Assembly: GCA_030653175.1 (NCBI GenBank)
Contig: JAURZV010000002.1
Span: 49,106-113,105 of the forward strand
Source: Methylobacter sp.
GTDB taxonomy: Bacteria; Pseudomonadota; Gammaproteobacteria; Methylococcales; Methylomonadaceae
DNA length: 64,000 nucleotides
Direction: 5' to 3'
In this document: piece by piece, positions 41,345-50,577 of the stretch
Layout: each line of letters starts with the position of its first letter
Numbering within the stretch: the stretch's first letter is position 1
Notes under the pieces: generated by a model
Seen by the model: only the letters and a program-made list of their open reading frames with translations
What the model was told of the DNA's origin: nothing
Databases searched by the model: none
Position numbers and translations under genes: made by a program

Positions 41345-43546
41345 GTGAAAATTCTGGTGTTCGAGTATATCACTGGCGGCGGCTTTAATAAGCGGGACTT
41401 GTCGGATTCCCTGGTAGAGGAAGGGAGGTTGATGCGCAATGCGTTGCTCGATAACCTGATCAGATTAAACCAAACCCGGTCAAACAGTCTCGAAGTCACA
41501 GTCATGTTGGACTGGCGGCTTAACGATTCCGCAAGCATGACAGGCATAAATACCGTCATCATCAGGCCGGAGCATGATATTACAGAAGAATTTGCTCGAC
41601 TGGTTAAGCAATCCGATTTGATATGGCCGATAGCGCCGGAATTTGACGGTATTTTACAAACATTGTGTCAAACGGTTGAATCATTAAGCAAGATATTACT
41701 GACATCACCTGCAACGGCCGTTGCTATTGCCGGTAACAAACTCAAGACTTATGAGTTGCTTAACCGGCATCATATAGCCGCCGTTCCTACCCGGATGATT
41801 GATGATTATTCCCCCGGTGAATGGATGGTTAAACCGGTTGATGGCGTGGGTTGTGCAGACAGTTATGTCCTCACAACCCGGCAGGACTTTGAGCAAATGG
41901 CTGCACGAAAAGGTCGATATGTCATACAGCCACATCTTCAAGGCGCAAAAACCAGTCTTTCGTGTTTATTCAAGCAAGGCAGCGGCTGGTTAGTGTGTGC
42001 CAATTTGCAGCGTTTCGAGTTCATCAACCAGCAATATCACTTGACAGACATCGTGGTGAATCACCATCCCGACTTTAGCCTGTATCAGCAATTAATTGAT
42101 AAAATAGCCCAAGCCTTGCCTGAGTTGTGGGGTTATGCGGGTATCGATTTGATAGAACACGATCGTGACTGCATGGCTGCAGGAGGTACGACCCCAAGGA
42201 CGGGGGAGGTAGAATCGCGTCTGGAACAGCGATCGAGAGCAATGCAGGGAGCAATTGCCGACGACTGCATGGATGCAGGAGGTAGAGCAATGCAGGGAGC
42301 AATTGCCGAGACATGGGTGCTGGAAATAAATCCCCGCCTGACCACTTCATTTGCCGGTATATACGATGCTTTAGGCATCAATATTGCCGAGGCTGTTTTG
42401 CAGTTACTGCATGGCGAGCCGATACTCAACCCGGCTTACAACAGGCCCGTTACCGTTCAAGCAAAACAGACGTCCGTAAGGGCGACCGGCCGGTCGCCCT
42501 TACATATTGTAGGCTGGGATATAGGCGGCGCTCATGTCAAAGCGGCGGTAATCAATAGCGTCGGTGAGATTATCGCCGTTTATCAGCAACCGTGTCCGTT
42601 ATGGAAGGGGCTAGCTCAACTGCAACATGCTGTAAAAGCTATTATGCAGGAACTGGCAGGGTCAAATTGGCATCATGCCATTACCATGACCGGCGAACTG
42701 GTCGATTTGTTTGATAATCGGGACGATGGCGTTAAGCAAATCATTCAAACCATGATCGACCTGTTGCCGGGATCAGAAATACTGGTTTTTGCAGGCCAGG
42801 AAGGCTTCCTGAAATCCACGCAGGTTGAAGTTAGGCATTATACGTCCATCGCCTCCGCCAACTGGCTGGCCAGCGCCTCATTTGCCGCGCAAAAGTTGGG
42901 CAGCGGGCTTTTTGTCGATTGCGGCAGCACCACCACGGATATACTCCCGCTCAATAACGGGCAAGTGTTGGCGGAAGGCTACACCGATTACCAGCGTTTA
43001 ATCTCTCAAGAGTTGATTTATACCGGTATCGTCAGAACTGCTGTGATGGCCGTTACGCAAACAGCACAGGATCAAGGCCGAACAATCGGTCTGATGGCCG
43101 AGTATTTCGCCACCATGGCCGATGTTTATCGGGTCACCGGCGAACTCAATGACATGCACGATCAAACCGACACAGCGGATGGCGCGGAAAAAACTGTTCT
43201 AGCCAGCGCCAGACGGTTATCGCGAATGATAGGTTGTGATTTTTATCCCGATGAACTGCCGCGTTGGCGACAATTTGCCGAAAACATCCGTGACCGGCAA
43301 ATACAGCAAATACAACGCGGTTGTGAAACCTGTTTATCCCAGCATGAGCTTCCACAAAACAGCCCGTTGATCGGTGCCGGGGTAGGGCGATTTTTGGTTA
43401 AACAGATTGCATTGAACGTAGGTCGTCCTTATCGGGATTTTTCCGATTTATTTCCGACAACTGTAATTCAGTCGGATATGACTATAGCGGACTGTGCCCC
43501 TGCGGCTGCTATAGCCTATTTAGCCGATAAGCAGTACAACAAATAA
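41345..43546 (+). CDS. ATP-grasp protein fused to H4MPT-linked C1-transfer pathway protein
   Basis: 733 residues from GTG 41345 (MKILVFEYITGGGF); a TTG lies five codons upstream. The ATP-grasp half has MVKPVDGVGCADSYVL, GYAGIDLIEHD and WVLEINPRLTTSF. Between the last two about 49 residues are coded by two CGACTGCATGG repeats (42,164-42,310). The second half from residue 388 (IVGWDIGGAHVKAAVI, LFVDCGSTTTDILPL) matches the hydantoinase-like 'H4MPT-linked C1 transfer pathway protein' family, normally a separate gene. The junction is the palindrome 42,476-42,503 with no ATG, GTG or TTG near it. Repeats therefore both interrupt and fuse these genes. Confidence 0.85.
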   Translation: MKILVFEYITGGGFNKRDLSDSLVEEGRLMRNALLDNLIRLNQTRSNSLEVTVMLDWRLNDSASMTGINTVIIRPEHDITEEFARLVKQSDLIWPIAPEFDGILQTLCQTVESLSKILLTSPATAVAIAGNKLKTYELLNRHHIAAVPTRMIDDYSPGEWMVKPVDGVGCADSYVLTTRQDFEQMAARKGRYVIQPHLQGAKTSLSCLFKQGSGWLVCANLQRFEFINQQYHLTDIVVNHHPDFSLYQQLIDKIAQALPELWGYAGIDLIEHDRDCMAAGGTTPRTGEVESRLEQRSRAMQGAIADDCMDAGGRAMQGAIAETWVLEINPRLTTSFAGIYDALGINIAEAVLQLLHGEPILNPAYNRPVTVQAKQTSVRATGRSPLHIVGWDIGGAHVKAAVINSVGEIIAVYQQPCPLWKGLAQLQHAVKAIMQELAGSNWHHAITMTGELVDLFDNRDDGVKQIIQTMIDLLPGSEILVFAGQEGFLKSTQVEVRHYTSIASANWLASASFAAQKLGSGLFVDCGSTTTDILPLNNGQVLAEGYTDYQRLISQELIYTGIVRTAVMAVTQTAQDQGRTIGLMAEYFATMADVYRVTGELNDMHDQTDTADGAEKTVLASARRLSRMIGCDFYPDELPRWRQFAENIRDRQIQQIQRGCETCLSQHELPQNSPLIGAGVGRFLVKQIALNVGRPYRDFSDLFPTTVIQSDMTIADCAPAAAIAYLADKQYNK
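42164..42310. repeat. Two tandem CGACTGCATGG repeats in frame in the ATP-grasp gene
   Basis: The first copy runs from 42,164 to about 42,260 with extra internal sequence; the second is 42,262-42,310. Both end AGCAATTGCCGA. They are read as DCMAAGG... and DCMDAGGRAMQGAIAE, just ahead of the metal-binding LEINPR strand. Confidence 0.9.
42476..42503. repeat. Perfect 28-bp palindrome at the gene fusion point
   Basis: GTAAGGGCGACC and its exact complement form an uninterrupted palindrome. It is the same family as 16,619, 22,062 and 29,831. Confidence 0.92.
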
Positions 43547-43643
43547 CCAGTTAAAAAATTTACTTATACAATATCGATTCGATATTTAATTGGCTGTGAT
43601 AAAATATTATTTTTGTCAACATTAATAAGTGTTTACAGGCTCT

Positions 43644-44198
43644 ATGGAAAAAGTTGATGTATTTGATCTGATCGAGCGGATGTCAGCGCTGATCCGGTCT
43701 GAAGAACGTAAAAAGTGTACAGAATTAGGCTTGCAACCGGTTCATTTGCAGGTAATGGATTATTTGTCTCGCTGCAACCGCTATAGCGATACCCCGGCAG
43801 CGCTCACCAATTACCTGGGTATGACCCGCGGCACCGTTTCCCAAACCTTGCTGCTGCTTGAAAAAAAAGGCTACATAAAAAAAACCGCCGATGTAAATGA
43901 CCGGCGCATGGTGCATCTTAGCCTTCTGGCCGAAGGCGATGCTATCTTGAATAGAGCCCGGCCTGTAGATTTATACAGTCAGGCATCGGCAATATTTAAT
44001 GAAAACGACAGCCAGGAAAATATTTTTGTTAATGCACTGACTGCACTGCAAAAAGCCAATAAATCCCAATCATTCGGGCTTTGTAAAACATGTAAATATT
44101 TCACCAGAACTTCGGATGGTTTTGTTTGCGGCTTAACCAAAGAACAGCTTAGTCAAAGCGATAGCGAGAAAATATGCCAGGAGCATACCGTTTGTTGA
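43644..44198 (+). CDS. MarR-family regulator with C-terminal cysteine cluster
   Basis: 184 residues from ATG 43644 (a GTG lies five codons upstream). It has a winged-helix MarR domain: LGLQPVHLQVMDYLSRC, TRGTVSQTLLLLEKKGYI and the wing NDRRMVHLSLL. After about residue 150 it adds FGLCKTCKYFTRTSDGFVCGL...KICQEHTVC, five cysteines plus a histidine in a pattern suited to a zinc or Fe-S site. It stands just after the H4MPT island and may respond to metal or redox state. An AT-rich promoter region precedes it. Confidence 0.88.
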   Translation: MEKVDVFDLIERMSALIRSEERKKCTELGLQPVHLQVMDYLSRCNRYSDTPAALTNYLGMTRGTVSQTLLLLEKKGYIKKTADVNDRRMVHLSLLAEGDAILNRARPVDLYSQASAIFNENDSQENIFVNALTALQKANKSQSFGLCKTCKYFTRTSDGFVCGLTKEQLSQSDSEKICQEHTVC

Positions 44199-44410
44199 CG
44201 GTTGCATGGCCGAAGACACGGTCGCTGTTACCGGTCAACACAAGCTCACAATGAACGTGCGCGACAACAAAAAATGGACAGAAGCCGAACAACGGCATAA
44301 AAAGAGTAAAAGAAGACCTCAAAGATTGCGCAGTATACACATGATAGACTGAGCTTTTTTCCAGAAAACTGCTAGGCTTACAGGGTTGCCTTAATTATTC
44401 AGAGAATAGT

Positions 44411-45517
44411 GTGGAAGAAGATTTAACCACTGATTTAGTTGCGCTGCAAAGCCATTTAGAAACCATGTTTGAGCGCGTTCAGCAAAACAGTGTTACTTTA
44501 CAGAAGTTTCGGGCGTTCGAAATAAGGTTGCTAAAGCTCAATTCCTTACCTGACATCATTGACCACTTGCTTGAAGAGGCTAAAAATTATTTTGATCTTG
44601 ACGTGATCAGCTTATGTTTGATTGACGAAACAGGTGAAATCGCAAAAACGCTTATTGATAATGGTTACCCATGCAGCTCAACAAACGGTTTAATGCTATT
44701 GGGTAGCGAAACGCCTATAAAATCAACTGCCATTCAGTCTTATATTGGCGTTTATGAAGATAGCCAATGCACTGGCTTTTTCCCGCACATTGAAAAGCAG
44801 CCAGTCAGTGTTGCCATTACGCCCTTAACTCGCCGAAGCAAATATCTGGGGACTTTAAATCTCGGCAGCTATCAGTTAGATAGATTCGCCGATAATATGG
44901 CTACAGATTTCATTGAACACCTCAGTTCCGTAATTAGTGTTTGTCTGGAAAATAATCTTCACGTCGAAGAAATAAAACGGGGTAGTTATATCGACGCATT
45001 AACAGGTGTTAATAACAGACGTTTTTTGGAACAGCGTATAGGCGAAGAATTAAATTACTGCCAACGCAATGCAGAGCCGTTATCCTGCCAGTTTTTTGAT
45101 ATAGATTTTTTTAAGTCAGTCAATGACAAGTATGGTCATCAAGGCGGCGATCTGGTTCTGTCTATGGTGGCGACCGCCATTAAAAACCAGTTGAGAGACA
45201 ATGACATATTTGTCCGTTATGGTGGAGAAGAGTTTGTCGCTTTATTGTCCAATACCGATGAACTGAAGGCTCTGGAAATTGCAGAACGAGTGCGCAAAGC
45301 TATTCAGGCACTGGTTATTGCAGTTAATGATATTTCCATTTCGGTCACCGTTTCTATAGGCGTGTCGACTTACGTGTCTGATAGCACATCTATTTCAATA
45401 AACAGTGAAATTGCTACTCGCTTGGTTAAATCAGCCGATTCCGCCTTATACAAAGCCAAGCATAATGGCCGGAATCGTGTGGAAAATGGCGGGATTGTTT
45501 CAGACAAACAAGCGTGA
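44411..45517 (+). CDS. Diguanylate cyclase with DUF484/GAF-like sensor
   Basis: 368 residues from GTG 44411. The N-terminus has a coiled-coil (about 5-45) and a DUF484/GAF-like sensor (about 50-185). The GGDEF domain follows, with DALTGVNNRRFLEQR, the active-site GGEEF (271-275) and an RxxD inhibitory site (RDND) five residues upstream of it. It is therefore predicted to be an active, product-inhibited c-di-GMP synthase. No transmembrane segment is seen. It is a single gene, followed by nested repeats. Confidence 0.92.
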   Translation: MEEDLTTDLVALQSHLETMFERVQQNSVTLQKFRAFEIRLLKLNSLPDIIDHLLEEAKNYFDLDVISLCLIDETGEIAKTLIDNGYPCSSTNGLMLLGSETPIKSTAIQSYIGVYEDSQCTGFFPHIEKQPVSVAITPLTRRSKYLGTLNLGSYQLDRFADNMATDFIEHLSSVISVCLENNLHVEEIKRGSYIDALTGVNNRRFLEQRIGEELNYCQRNAEPLSCQFFDIDFFKSVNDKYGHQGGDLVLSMVATAIKNQLRDNDIFVRYGGEEFVALLSNTDELKALEIAERVRKAIQALVIAVNDISISVTVSIGVSTYVSDSTSISINSEIATRLVKSADSALYKAKHNGRNRVENGGIVSDKQA

Positions 45518-45531
45518 TAAATAAACGATTA

Positions 45532-45671
45532 ACCACGAAGTCACGAAGTTGTTATAGGGTCCGAAGTTGGTAAAGCAACAAAGTCCCTTCTCCCCTCGGG
45601 AGAGGGCATTTCAAATATCGCTTTACCAGCTTCGGCTACTATACCTTGTTTTTTCTTCGTGTCTTCGTGGT
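45532..45671. repeat. Nested palindromic repeats between DGC and pntB
   Basis: The outer ends are ACCACGAAGTCACGAAG and CTTCGTGTCTTCGTGGT. The inner element is TATAGGGTCCGAAGTTGGTA...TACCAGCTTCGGCTACTATA (45,553-45,645). A relative of the inner element occurs at 63,788. Confidence 0.88.
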
Positions 45672-45679
45672 GAAATGCC

Positions 45680-47077
45680 TTACCCCTTCAACGCTTTCAA
45701 TACCGCCTGCATGGTCGCATTGGCATCGCCAAACAACATACGGGTGTTTTCCAGAACGAATAACGGATTACCCACACCGGCATAGCCTGACGCCATGCTG
45801 CGTTTAAGTACGACAGTAGTTTCACCTTTCCAGCATTCCAGCACCGGCATACCGGCAATCGGGCTGTTGGGATCGTCCAGCGCTGACGGATTGACAATGT
45901 CGTTGGCGCCGATCACGATGGATACGTCAACATGCGCCCAATCTTCATTGATCTCGTCCATTTCATAAACGATGTCGTAAGGCACTTTGGCTTCGGCTAA
46001 CAGCACGTTCATGTGGCCGGGCATTCTTCCTGCAACCGGATGGATGCCGAAACCGACTTTTTTGCCTTTATCCCGCAACAGTTTGGTGATCTCGTTAACG
46101 GTGTGTTGGGCTTGCGCAACCGCCATACCGTAGCCCGGAATGATCATGATGTTTTTTGCATCCAGCAATAATTGCGCGGTTTCTTCAGCGCTGATGGGCT
46201 GTACTTCACCTTCAACTACCGCAGCCTCGCCACCCGAGCCGGTGCCAAAACCGCCGGCAATCACGCTGATAAAGTTACGATTCATCGCGCGGCACATAAT
46301 GTAACTCAAGATCGCGCCGCTGCTGCCGACCAATGCGCCGGTCACAATCAACAAATCGTTGCTTAACATAAAGCCGGTTGCGGCAGCCGCCCATCCTGAA
46401 TAGCTGTTGAGCATGGACACCACCACCGGCATATCAGCGCCTCCGATAGCCATGACCATGTGTACGCCGAAAATCAAGGCAATGCCCGTCATAATGGCTA
46501 AAGGTATGATGGCATTGCCACCGCTTTCAACTTGTTGTAAAAACACATAACCCAGAACGAAAGCGGCAATCAATAACATCAGATTAAACCAGTGACGGCC
46601 GGGCAATAACATCGGCTTGCCGCTGATTTTTTCGCTGAGCTTGCCAAATGCAATCACAGAGCCTGAAAAAGTAACGGCGCCAATGAGAATGCCAATATAA
46701 ATTTCCATTTCGTGGATGGTTTTTTCTACTCCACCGATGGTAATCGTGCTGTCCATAAAATTGGCATAACCCACTAATACCGCAGCCATACCCACCAGGC
46801 TGTGCATGATAGCGACCAGTTCCGGCATTTGCGTCATTTCGACTTTTAATGCGGCTCTCGCACCAATAGCGCCGCCGATTAACAAGGCAACGATTAAAAT
46901 AGCGTATGAGGTGACCGATGCGCTTAACGCGGTAGCGATAATCGCAATCGCCATGCCTAACATGCCGTAATAATTGCCCCGGCGGGCGGTTTCCTGATTA
47001 CTTAAGCCGCTCAGGCTGAAAATGAACAGAATGGTGGCGACGATGTAAGACATCGTGACTAAACTTTGGGACATCAT
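45680..47077 (-). CDS. pntB: NAD(P) transhydrogenase subunit beta
   Basis: 465 residues (E. coli PntB is 462). About nine transmembrane helices fill the first 270 residues, followed by the NADP(H)-binding domain ([57 protein letters not shown]). The membrane enzyme couples proton entry to NADPH formation from NADH. ATG 47077 lies 9 bp after the pntA stop. Confidence 0.96.
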   Translation of the reverse strand: MMSQSLVTMSYIVATILFIFSLSGLSNQETARRGNYYGMLGMAIAIIATALSASVTSYAILIVALLIGGAIGARAALKVEMTQMPELVAIMHSLVGMAAVLVGYANFMDSTITIGGVEKTIHEMEIYIGILIGAVTFSGSVIAFGKLSEKISGKPMLLPGRHWFNLMLLIAAFVLGYVFLQQVESGGNAIIPLAIMTGIALIFGVHMVMAIGGADMPVVVSMLNSYSGWAAAATGFMLSNDLLIVTGALVGSSGAILSYIMCRAMNRNFISVIAGGFGTGSGGEAAVVEGEVQPISAEETAQLLLDAKNIMIIPGYGMAVAQAQHTVNEITKLLRDKGKKVGFGIHPVAGRMPGHMNVLLAEAKVPYDIVYEMDEINEDWAHVDVSIVIGANDIVNPSALDDPNSPIAGMPVLECWKGETTVVLKRSMASGYAGVGNPLFVLENTRMLFGDANATMQAVLKALKG

Positions 47078-47086
47078 ATTCTCCGG

Positions 47087-48649
47087 TTATTTTCTGAACA
47101 TTTCTAACATACGGCGAGTGACTAAAAAGCCACCGGCAATATTGATAGATGCAATGAGTATCGCCAATCCGGCCAGAATGCTGATGACAAAGCCCTGCGC
47201 GGAAACCTGCACCAGAGCGCCGATTACGATAATGCCGCTGATCGCATTGGTTACACTCATAAGCGGGGTATGCAGCGATGCAGACACATTCCATATCACC
47301 TGATAACCGATGAAACACGCCAGCACAAACACGGTAAAGTGCGTCATGAACGATGTAGGGGCAACCGAACCGATGCCGAACAGCACCAAGCCGCCAATAA
47401 TTAAAGGCATAAACTGCTTAATCGATTTAGGAACGATGGATTTTTGTTGTTCCTTTACCGATGCATAAGCAGGCGCTTCGGTTTGCGGGGCAGGGGCGGC
47501 GGAGAGCTTGGGCGGTGGCGGCGGCCAGGTGATTTTGCCTTCTTTGATGACCGTGGTACCGCGTAGCACCTCATCGTCCATATTGACGTTGATCGTGCCG
47601 TTTTTTTCAGGGCAAAGTTCCGTTAACAAATGCCTGAGGTTGGTCGCATAAAGCTGGCTCGATTGGTTAGCCAAGCGACTGGGTAAATTGCTGTAACCGA
47701 TAATCGTCACACCGTGTTTTACCAACACCTGATCTTTTTCGGTTAACGCGCAATTGCCGCCTTGTTCGGCCGCCAGATCGACAATAATGCTGCCCGGCTT
47801 CATGGATTTAACCATGCCTTCCGTAATCAGCTTGGGTGCCGGTTTGCCGGGAATCAGCGCGGTGGTGATAATGATGTCCACTTCCATAGCCTGCCTGGCA
47901 AACAAGGCCATTTCAGCTTCGATGAACTCCTTGGACATGGTTTTGGCGTAACCGCCTGCGCCTGCACCTTCTTCTTTAAAGTCCAGCATCAAAAACTCGG
48001 CATCCATGCTTTCAATTTGTTCTTTAACTTCAGGCCGGGTATCGAAAGCCCGGACGATAGCGCCCATGCTTTTTGCGGTACCGATGGCGGCAAGACCTGC
48101 AACACCGGCGCCGATAACCAACACCTTAGCCGGAGGAATTTTACCGGCGGCGGTAATCTGTCCGGTAAAAAACCGGCCGAAATGCTGCGCGGCTTCAATG
48201 ACGGCGCGATAACCGGCAATATTGGCCATAGAACTGAGCGCATCAAGCTTTTGCGCCCTGGACATGCGCGGCACGCTGTCCATAGCCAGTACCGTGGCAT
48301 TTTTGGCCGCCAGTTTCTGCATTAATTGTTCATTTTGCGCAGGCCAGATAAAACTGATTAAACGACCGCCTTCGGACAACATGTCAATTTCGTCCAGCGC
48401 CAGCTCGGGATGCTGCTCGGGCGCGCGAACTTTCATGACAATGTCCGCTGATTTCCACAGCGTCTTGGCATTGTCAACGATTTCAACGCCCACTTCTTTG
48501 TAGGCTTCATCGGAAATATTCGCGGCAAGTCCTGCACCGCTTTCGACCAGGACGGAAAAACCCAGTTTTATAATTTGTTCTGCGGCCTCAGGCGTAGTGG
48601 CCACACGTTTTTCACCCGGGTGAATCTCTTTAGGTATACCAATCTTCAT
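47087..48649 (-). CDS. pntA: NAD(P) transhydrogenase subunit alpha
   Basis: 520 residues, single-chain alpha as in E. coli. The NAD-binding part ([21 protein letters not shown], Rossmann [20 protein letters not shown]) joins, through a proline/alanine-rich linker (about 375-400), a C-terminal membrane region with four hydrophobic segments. It is the first gene of a pntA-pntB pair, which may supply NADPH for biosynthesis in a C1-oxidising cell. Confidence 0.96.
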   Translation of the reverse strand: MKIGIPKEIHPGEKRVATTPEAAEQIIKLGFSVLVESGAGLAANISDEAYKEVGVEIVDNAKTLWKSADIVMKVRAPEQHPELALDEIDMLSEGGRLISFIWPAQNEQLMQKLAAKNATVLAMDSVPRMSRAQKLDALSSMANIAGYRAVIEAAQHFGRFFTGQITAAGKIPPAKVLVIGAGVAGLAAIGTAKSMGAIVRAFDTRPEVKEQIESMDAEFLMLDFKEEGAGAGGYAKTMSKEFIEAEMALFARQAMEVDIIITTALIPGKPAPKLITEGMVKSMKPGSIIVDLAAEQGGNCALTEKDQVLVKHGVTIIGYSNLPSRLANQSSQLYATNLRHLLTELCPEKNGTINVNMDDEVLRGTTVIKEGKITWPPPPPKLSAAPAPQTEAPAYASVKEQQKSIVPKSIKQFMPLIIGGLVLFGIGSVAPTSFMTHFTVFVLACFIGYQVIWNVSASLHTPLMSVTNAISGIIVIGALVQVSAQGFVISILAGLAILIASINIAGGFLVTRRMLEMFRK

Positions 48650-49156
48650 ACAGTCTCCAATGGGAGTAGTTTAAGAGCATAGTGAGCAAAGGCTTTAACC
48701 TCAGTCAAAACCTCAGCAGGGAGGATAGGAGATTAGGCGGTGTTTTTCAATAAAAAACATAAAAGGGGTGGGTGAATGTTGGTTTTGTAAGGGAGCTGGT
48801 TTTTTTATGTCTATAGAACGGAACAATTTCGGCCCCCAAGACTCAAGCCTCAGGCCTTATTGAAACATCGCTCCATTCATGCCACGCGGCAAATGGTATA
48901 GATGCCGTCAAGAATTGATGAAGTCACAGAGCTTGGCAAATTTAACTCATAAATGCATCTACACACAATTTGAATTACTTATAGCTCTAGGAGTCTGTTG
49001 GACAGGGCACGGCATTCCGATCATTGCTTGTCCGATACGGATTTTTGGCGGGATTGATTCTTCGGTTCGTTAACCAATTATCACTGTTTCACATTGAAAT
49101 GGCCGGACTTTATCTCAATTCTGCCCAGCCAAGAGTGATTTCGGGTCATTTTTCCG
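48650..49156. other. Gene-free stretch upstream of pntA
   Basis: 507 bp between pntA and the transposase remnant. It must contain the pntA promoter (minus strand). I see no open frame with a credible start, no strong hairpin and none of the palindromic families here, which is unusual for this window. Confidence 0.5.
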
Positions 49157-49402
49157 CTATCTTGCTGCCAACACATGCATCCGCTTTAAATTGAAGTCCA
49201 TCGTCACCAATTTCCACTCACCCACTAATGCGTCGAGGCCTCTTAGCGAGAATTGGCGAAAAACCAGCACCTGTTTAATGATCCCAAACACCGGTTCGAC
49301 CATGCTTTTACGCTTGCCGTAAAGCGCACGACCACTCTGGGTTTTGAGTTTCCAGGCCATTTTGACCAGCGGGTTGGCGGTTTCAGATTCCAGAAACTTC
49401 AC
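49157..49402 (-). mobile_element. Transposase C-terminal remnant (IS1182/IS5-like)
   Basis: 81 codons with GRALYGKRKSMVEPVFGIIK and FRQFSLRGLDALVGEW, the C-terminal part of a DDE transposase including the final glutamate region (VEPVFG). The N-terminal two thirds are missing and no terminal inverted repeats are recognisable. It marks a dead insertion sequence at the edge of the cassette region. Confidence 0.8.
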
Positions 49403-49956
49403 AAATCAATCGAAACAGCCCTCCATTTGATAGGGATGTAAAAAAATAGATCAAAAAATGGTTTCTAATGTTCATTCCTAAGCATTCATACGAATATTTT
49501 TATTCTCAACTTTTTGTTTCAATAGATACAATTTTATTTTTCTATACATTGTCAAAAAGACTTTAGATTAATCGAGTAGCTTAATATGAGTGGGAGGAAT
49601 GATTATCTTTATTCAAGAAGTAAATTTAAACCTTAAGAATTTAGGCTGGAAATATTTTTTAAAAGCTAAACCTACCGGAAGATAGGGACAGAAATCACGG
49701 ATCCAAACAGGAAAGCCGGACTGCCGAAAGTGACCGGCGTTAAGGTTGTCAGAGTTAGGCTTTTTTGCAGTTTGGCAGGCGGGGTTGTCGTAGCGTAATA
49801 ATTGTGGGGACTCAACAATGACTGCGCAGGCGTAAAAACAAGACCTTAGCTGAGTCTCTGCGTCGGTCTATATTCACCATAGGGGCAGGCCACGGTTATT
49901 TTGATATGCTTTGGCCCAAACAGGGCCGCATCCTACAAAACTGCCCTTCATGGCTG
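49403..49956. other. AT-rich gene-free stretch with one integron-like half site
   Basis: The first 280 bp are AT-rich and contain only short frames (for example 28 codons from ATG 49599), none credible. GTTAGGC at 49,754-49,760 after GTTAAGGTTGTCAGA resembles the R' end of an attC site. The following 200 bp up to 49,957 may be a cassette without a gene. Confidence 0.45.
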
Positions 49957-50076
49957 GCCTAACACAGCGGTCAAAGGGACGCGCCGCCCTGATGCGGTTT
50001 GAAGGATTGTTGAAAATTTGGGTTCGCCGGTTTCGTAAGGTCCGTAGGCGGTGCGCACCTTACCGTAACGTTAGGC
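49957..50076. other. attC-like recombination site 1
   Basis: It starts GCCTAAC (49,957) and ends GTTAGGC (50,070-50,076), 120 bp apart. Imperfectly complementary inner segments are CGGTCAAAGGGACGCGCCGCC and GGCGGTGCGCACCTTACCG. This matches the size and layout of chromosomal-integron attC sites. Confidence 0.8.
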
Positions 50077-50142
50077 GGGTTTGTTGAATGTAAGCTCCCT
50101 TACGGGAGTTAAATTATTGGAATGTGAGATAGGAGATGAGTT

Positions 50143-50445
50143 ATGCCCTACGAAAGAGACGTTGATGAGAGGTATTATTATTGGTGTCCGAAATGGTATT
50201 GGCCTTTTGCTGTTTGCTCAAGAACTAGGCGAGTACATCAATGGTGCTACCGATTCCGTTGGTATAAAGAGACGGGCTACGGCTTTATAAAAAACTATGA
50301 AGGATGCGAAGGGGAAACACTCTATTCTTGGTGGGGTCCGTGTTTCTTTTGTTTCGGCTCTACTTACTGGCAATATCCGGGGTTTGAGTCCTTTGAGATG
50401 TGCTTTAACAGCCCGCGCAGTAATTCGGGGAAATGCGCGGGTTAG
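50143..50445 (+). CDS. Small Tyr/Trp/Cys-rich orphan protein (cassette gene)
   Basis: 100 residues, start ATG 50143 after a TAGGAG ribosome site. The composition is extreme: very rich in Tyr, Trp, Phe and Cys (DERYYYWCPKWYWPFAVC..., SWWGPCFFCFGSTYWQY). Eight cysteines are scattered, with one CFFCF pair. There is no signal peptide or clear membrane helix. I do not recognise a family. It lies just downstream of attC site 1, as the first gene of a cassette, and its stop TAG falls inside a perfect 11-bp-arm hairpin. Confidence 0.6.
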   Translation: MPYERDVDERYYYWCPKWYWPFAVCSRTRRVHQWCYRFRWYKETGYGFIKNYEGCEGETLYSWWGPCFFCFGSTYWQYPGFESFEMCFNSPRSNSGKCAG

Positions 50446-50461
50446 TAAGTTTACTAACCCG
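50438..50461. terminator. Hairpin at the end of the Tyr/Trp-rich gene
   Basis: CGGGTTAGTAA-GT-TTACTAACCCG, perfect 11-bp arms, with no T tract. It probably stabilises or ends the small-gene transcript. Confidence 0.6.
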
Positions 50462-50577
50462 TAAGGCAGTTTCGCCGATAGGCAAATCGCCATAACATAA
50501 ACGGAGTGGGTACGGAGTGGGTAAAGTAGATTTTTACATGGATTTTTCCCAAGCTGTATTTTATGAGGAAAACTGAT

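Noticed and set aside
13159..42310. CRISPR array made of the recurring repeats
   Set aside because: Copies are dispersed, in both orientations and of several families, with no regular spacing or spacers and no cas genes.
48879..49073. 64-codon plus-strand frame upstream of the transposase remnant
   Set aside because: No ribosome site, no recognisable motif; probably chance.
49599..49684. 28-codon frame MIIFIQEVNLNLKNLG
   Set aside because: The purine-rich sequence touches the ATG with no spacing, and nothing else supports it.
50081..50290. 69-codon plus-strand frame overlapping the Tyr/Trp-rich gene
   Set aside because: It lacks a ribosome site; the frame at 50143 has a clear one and a distinctive composition.
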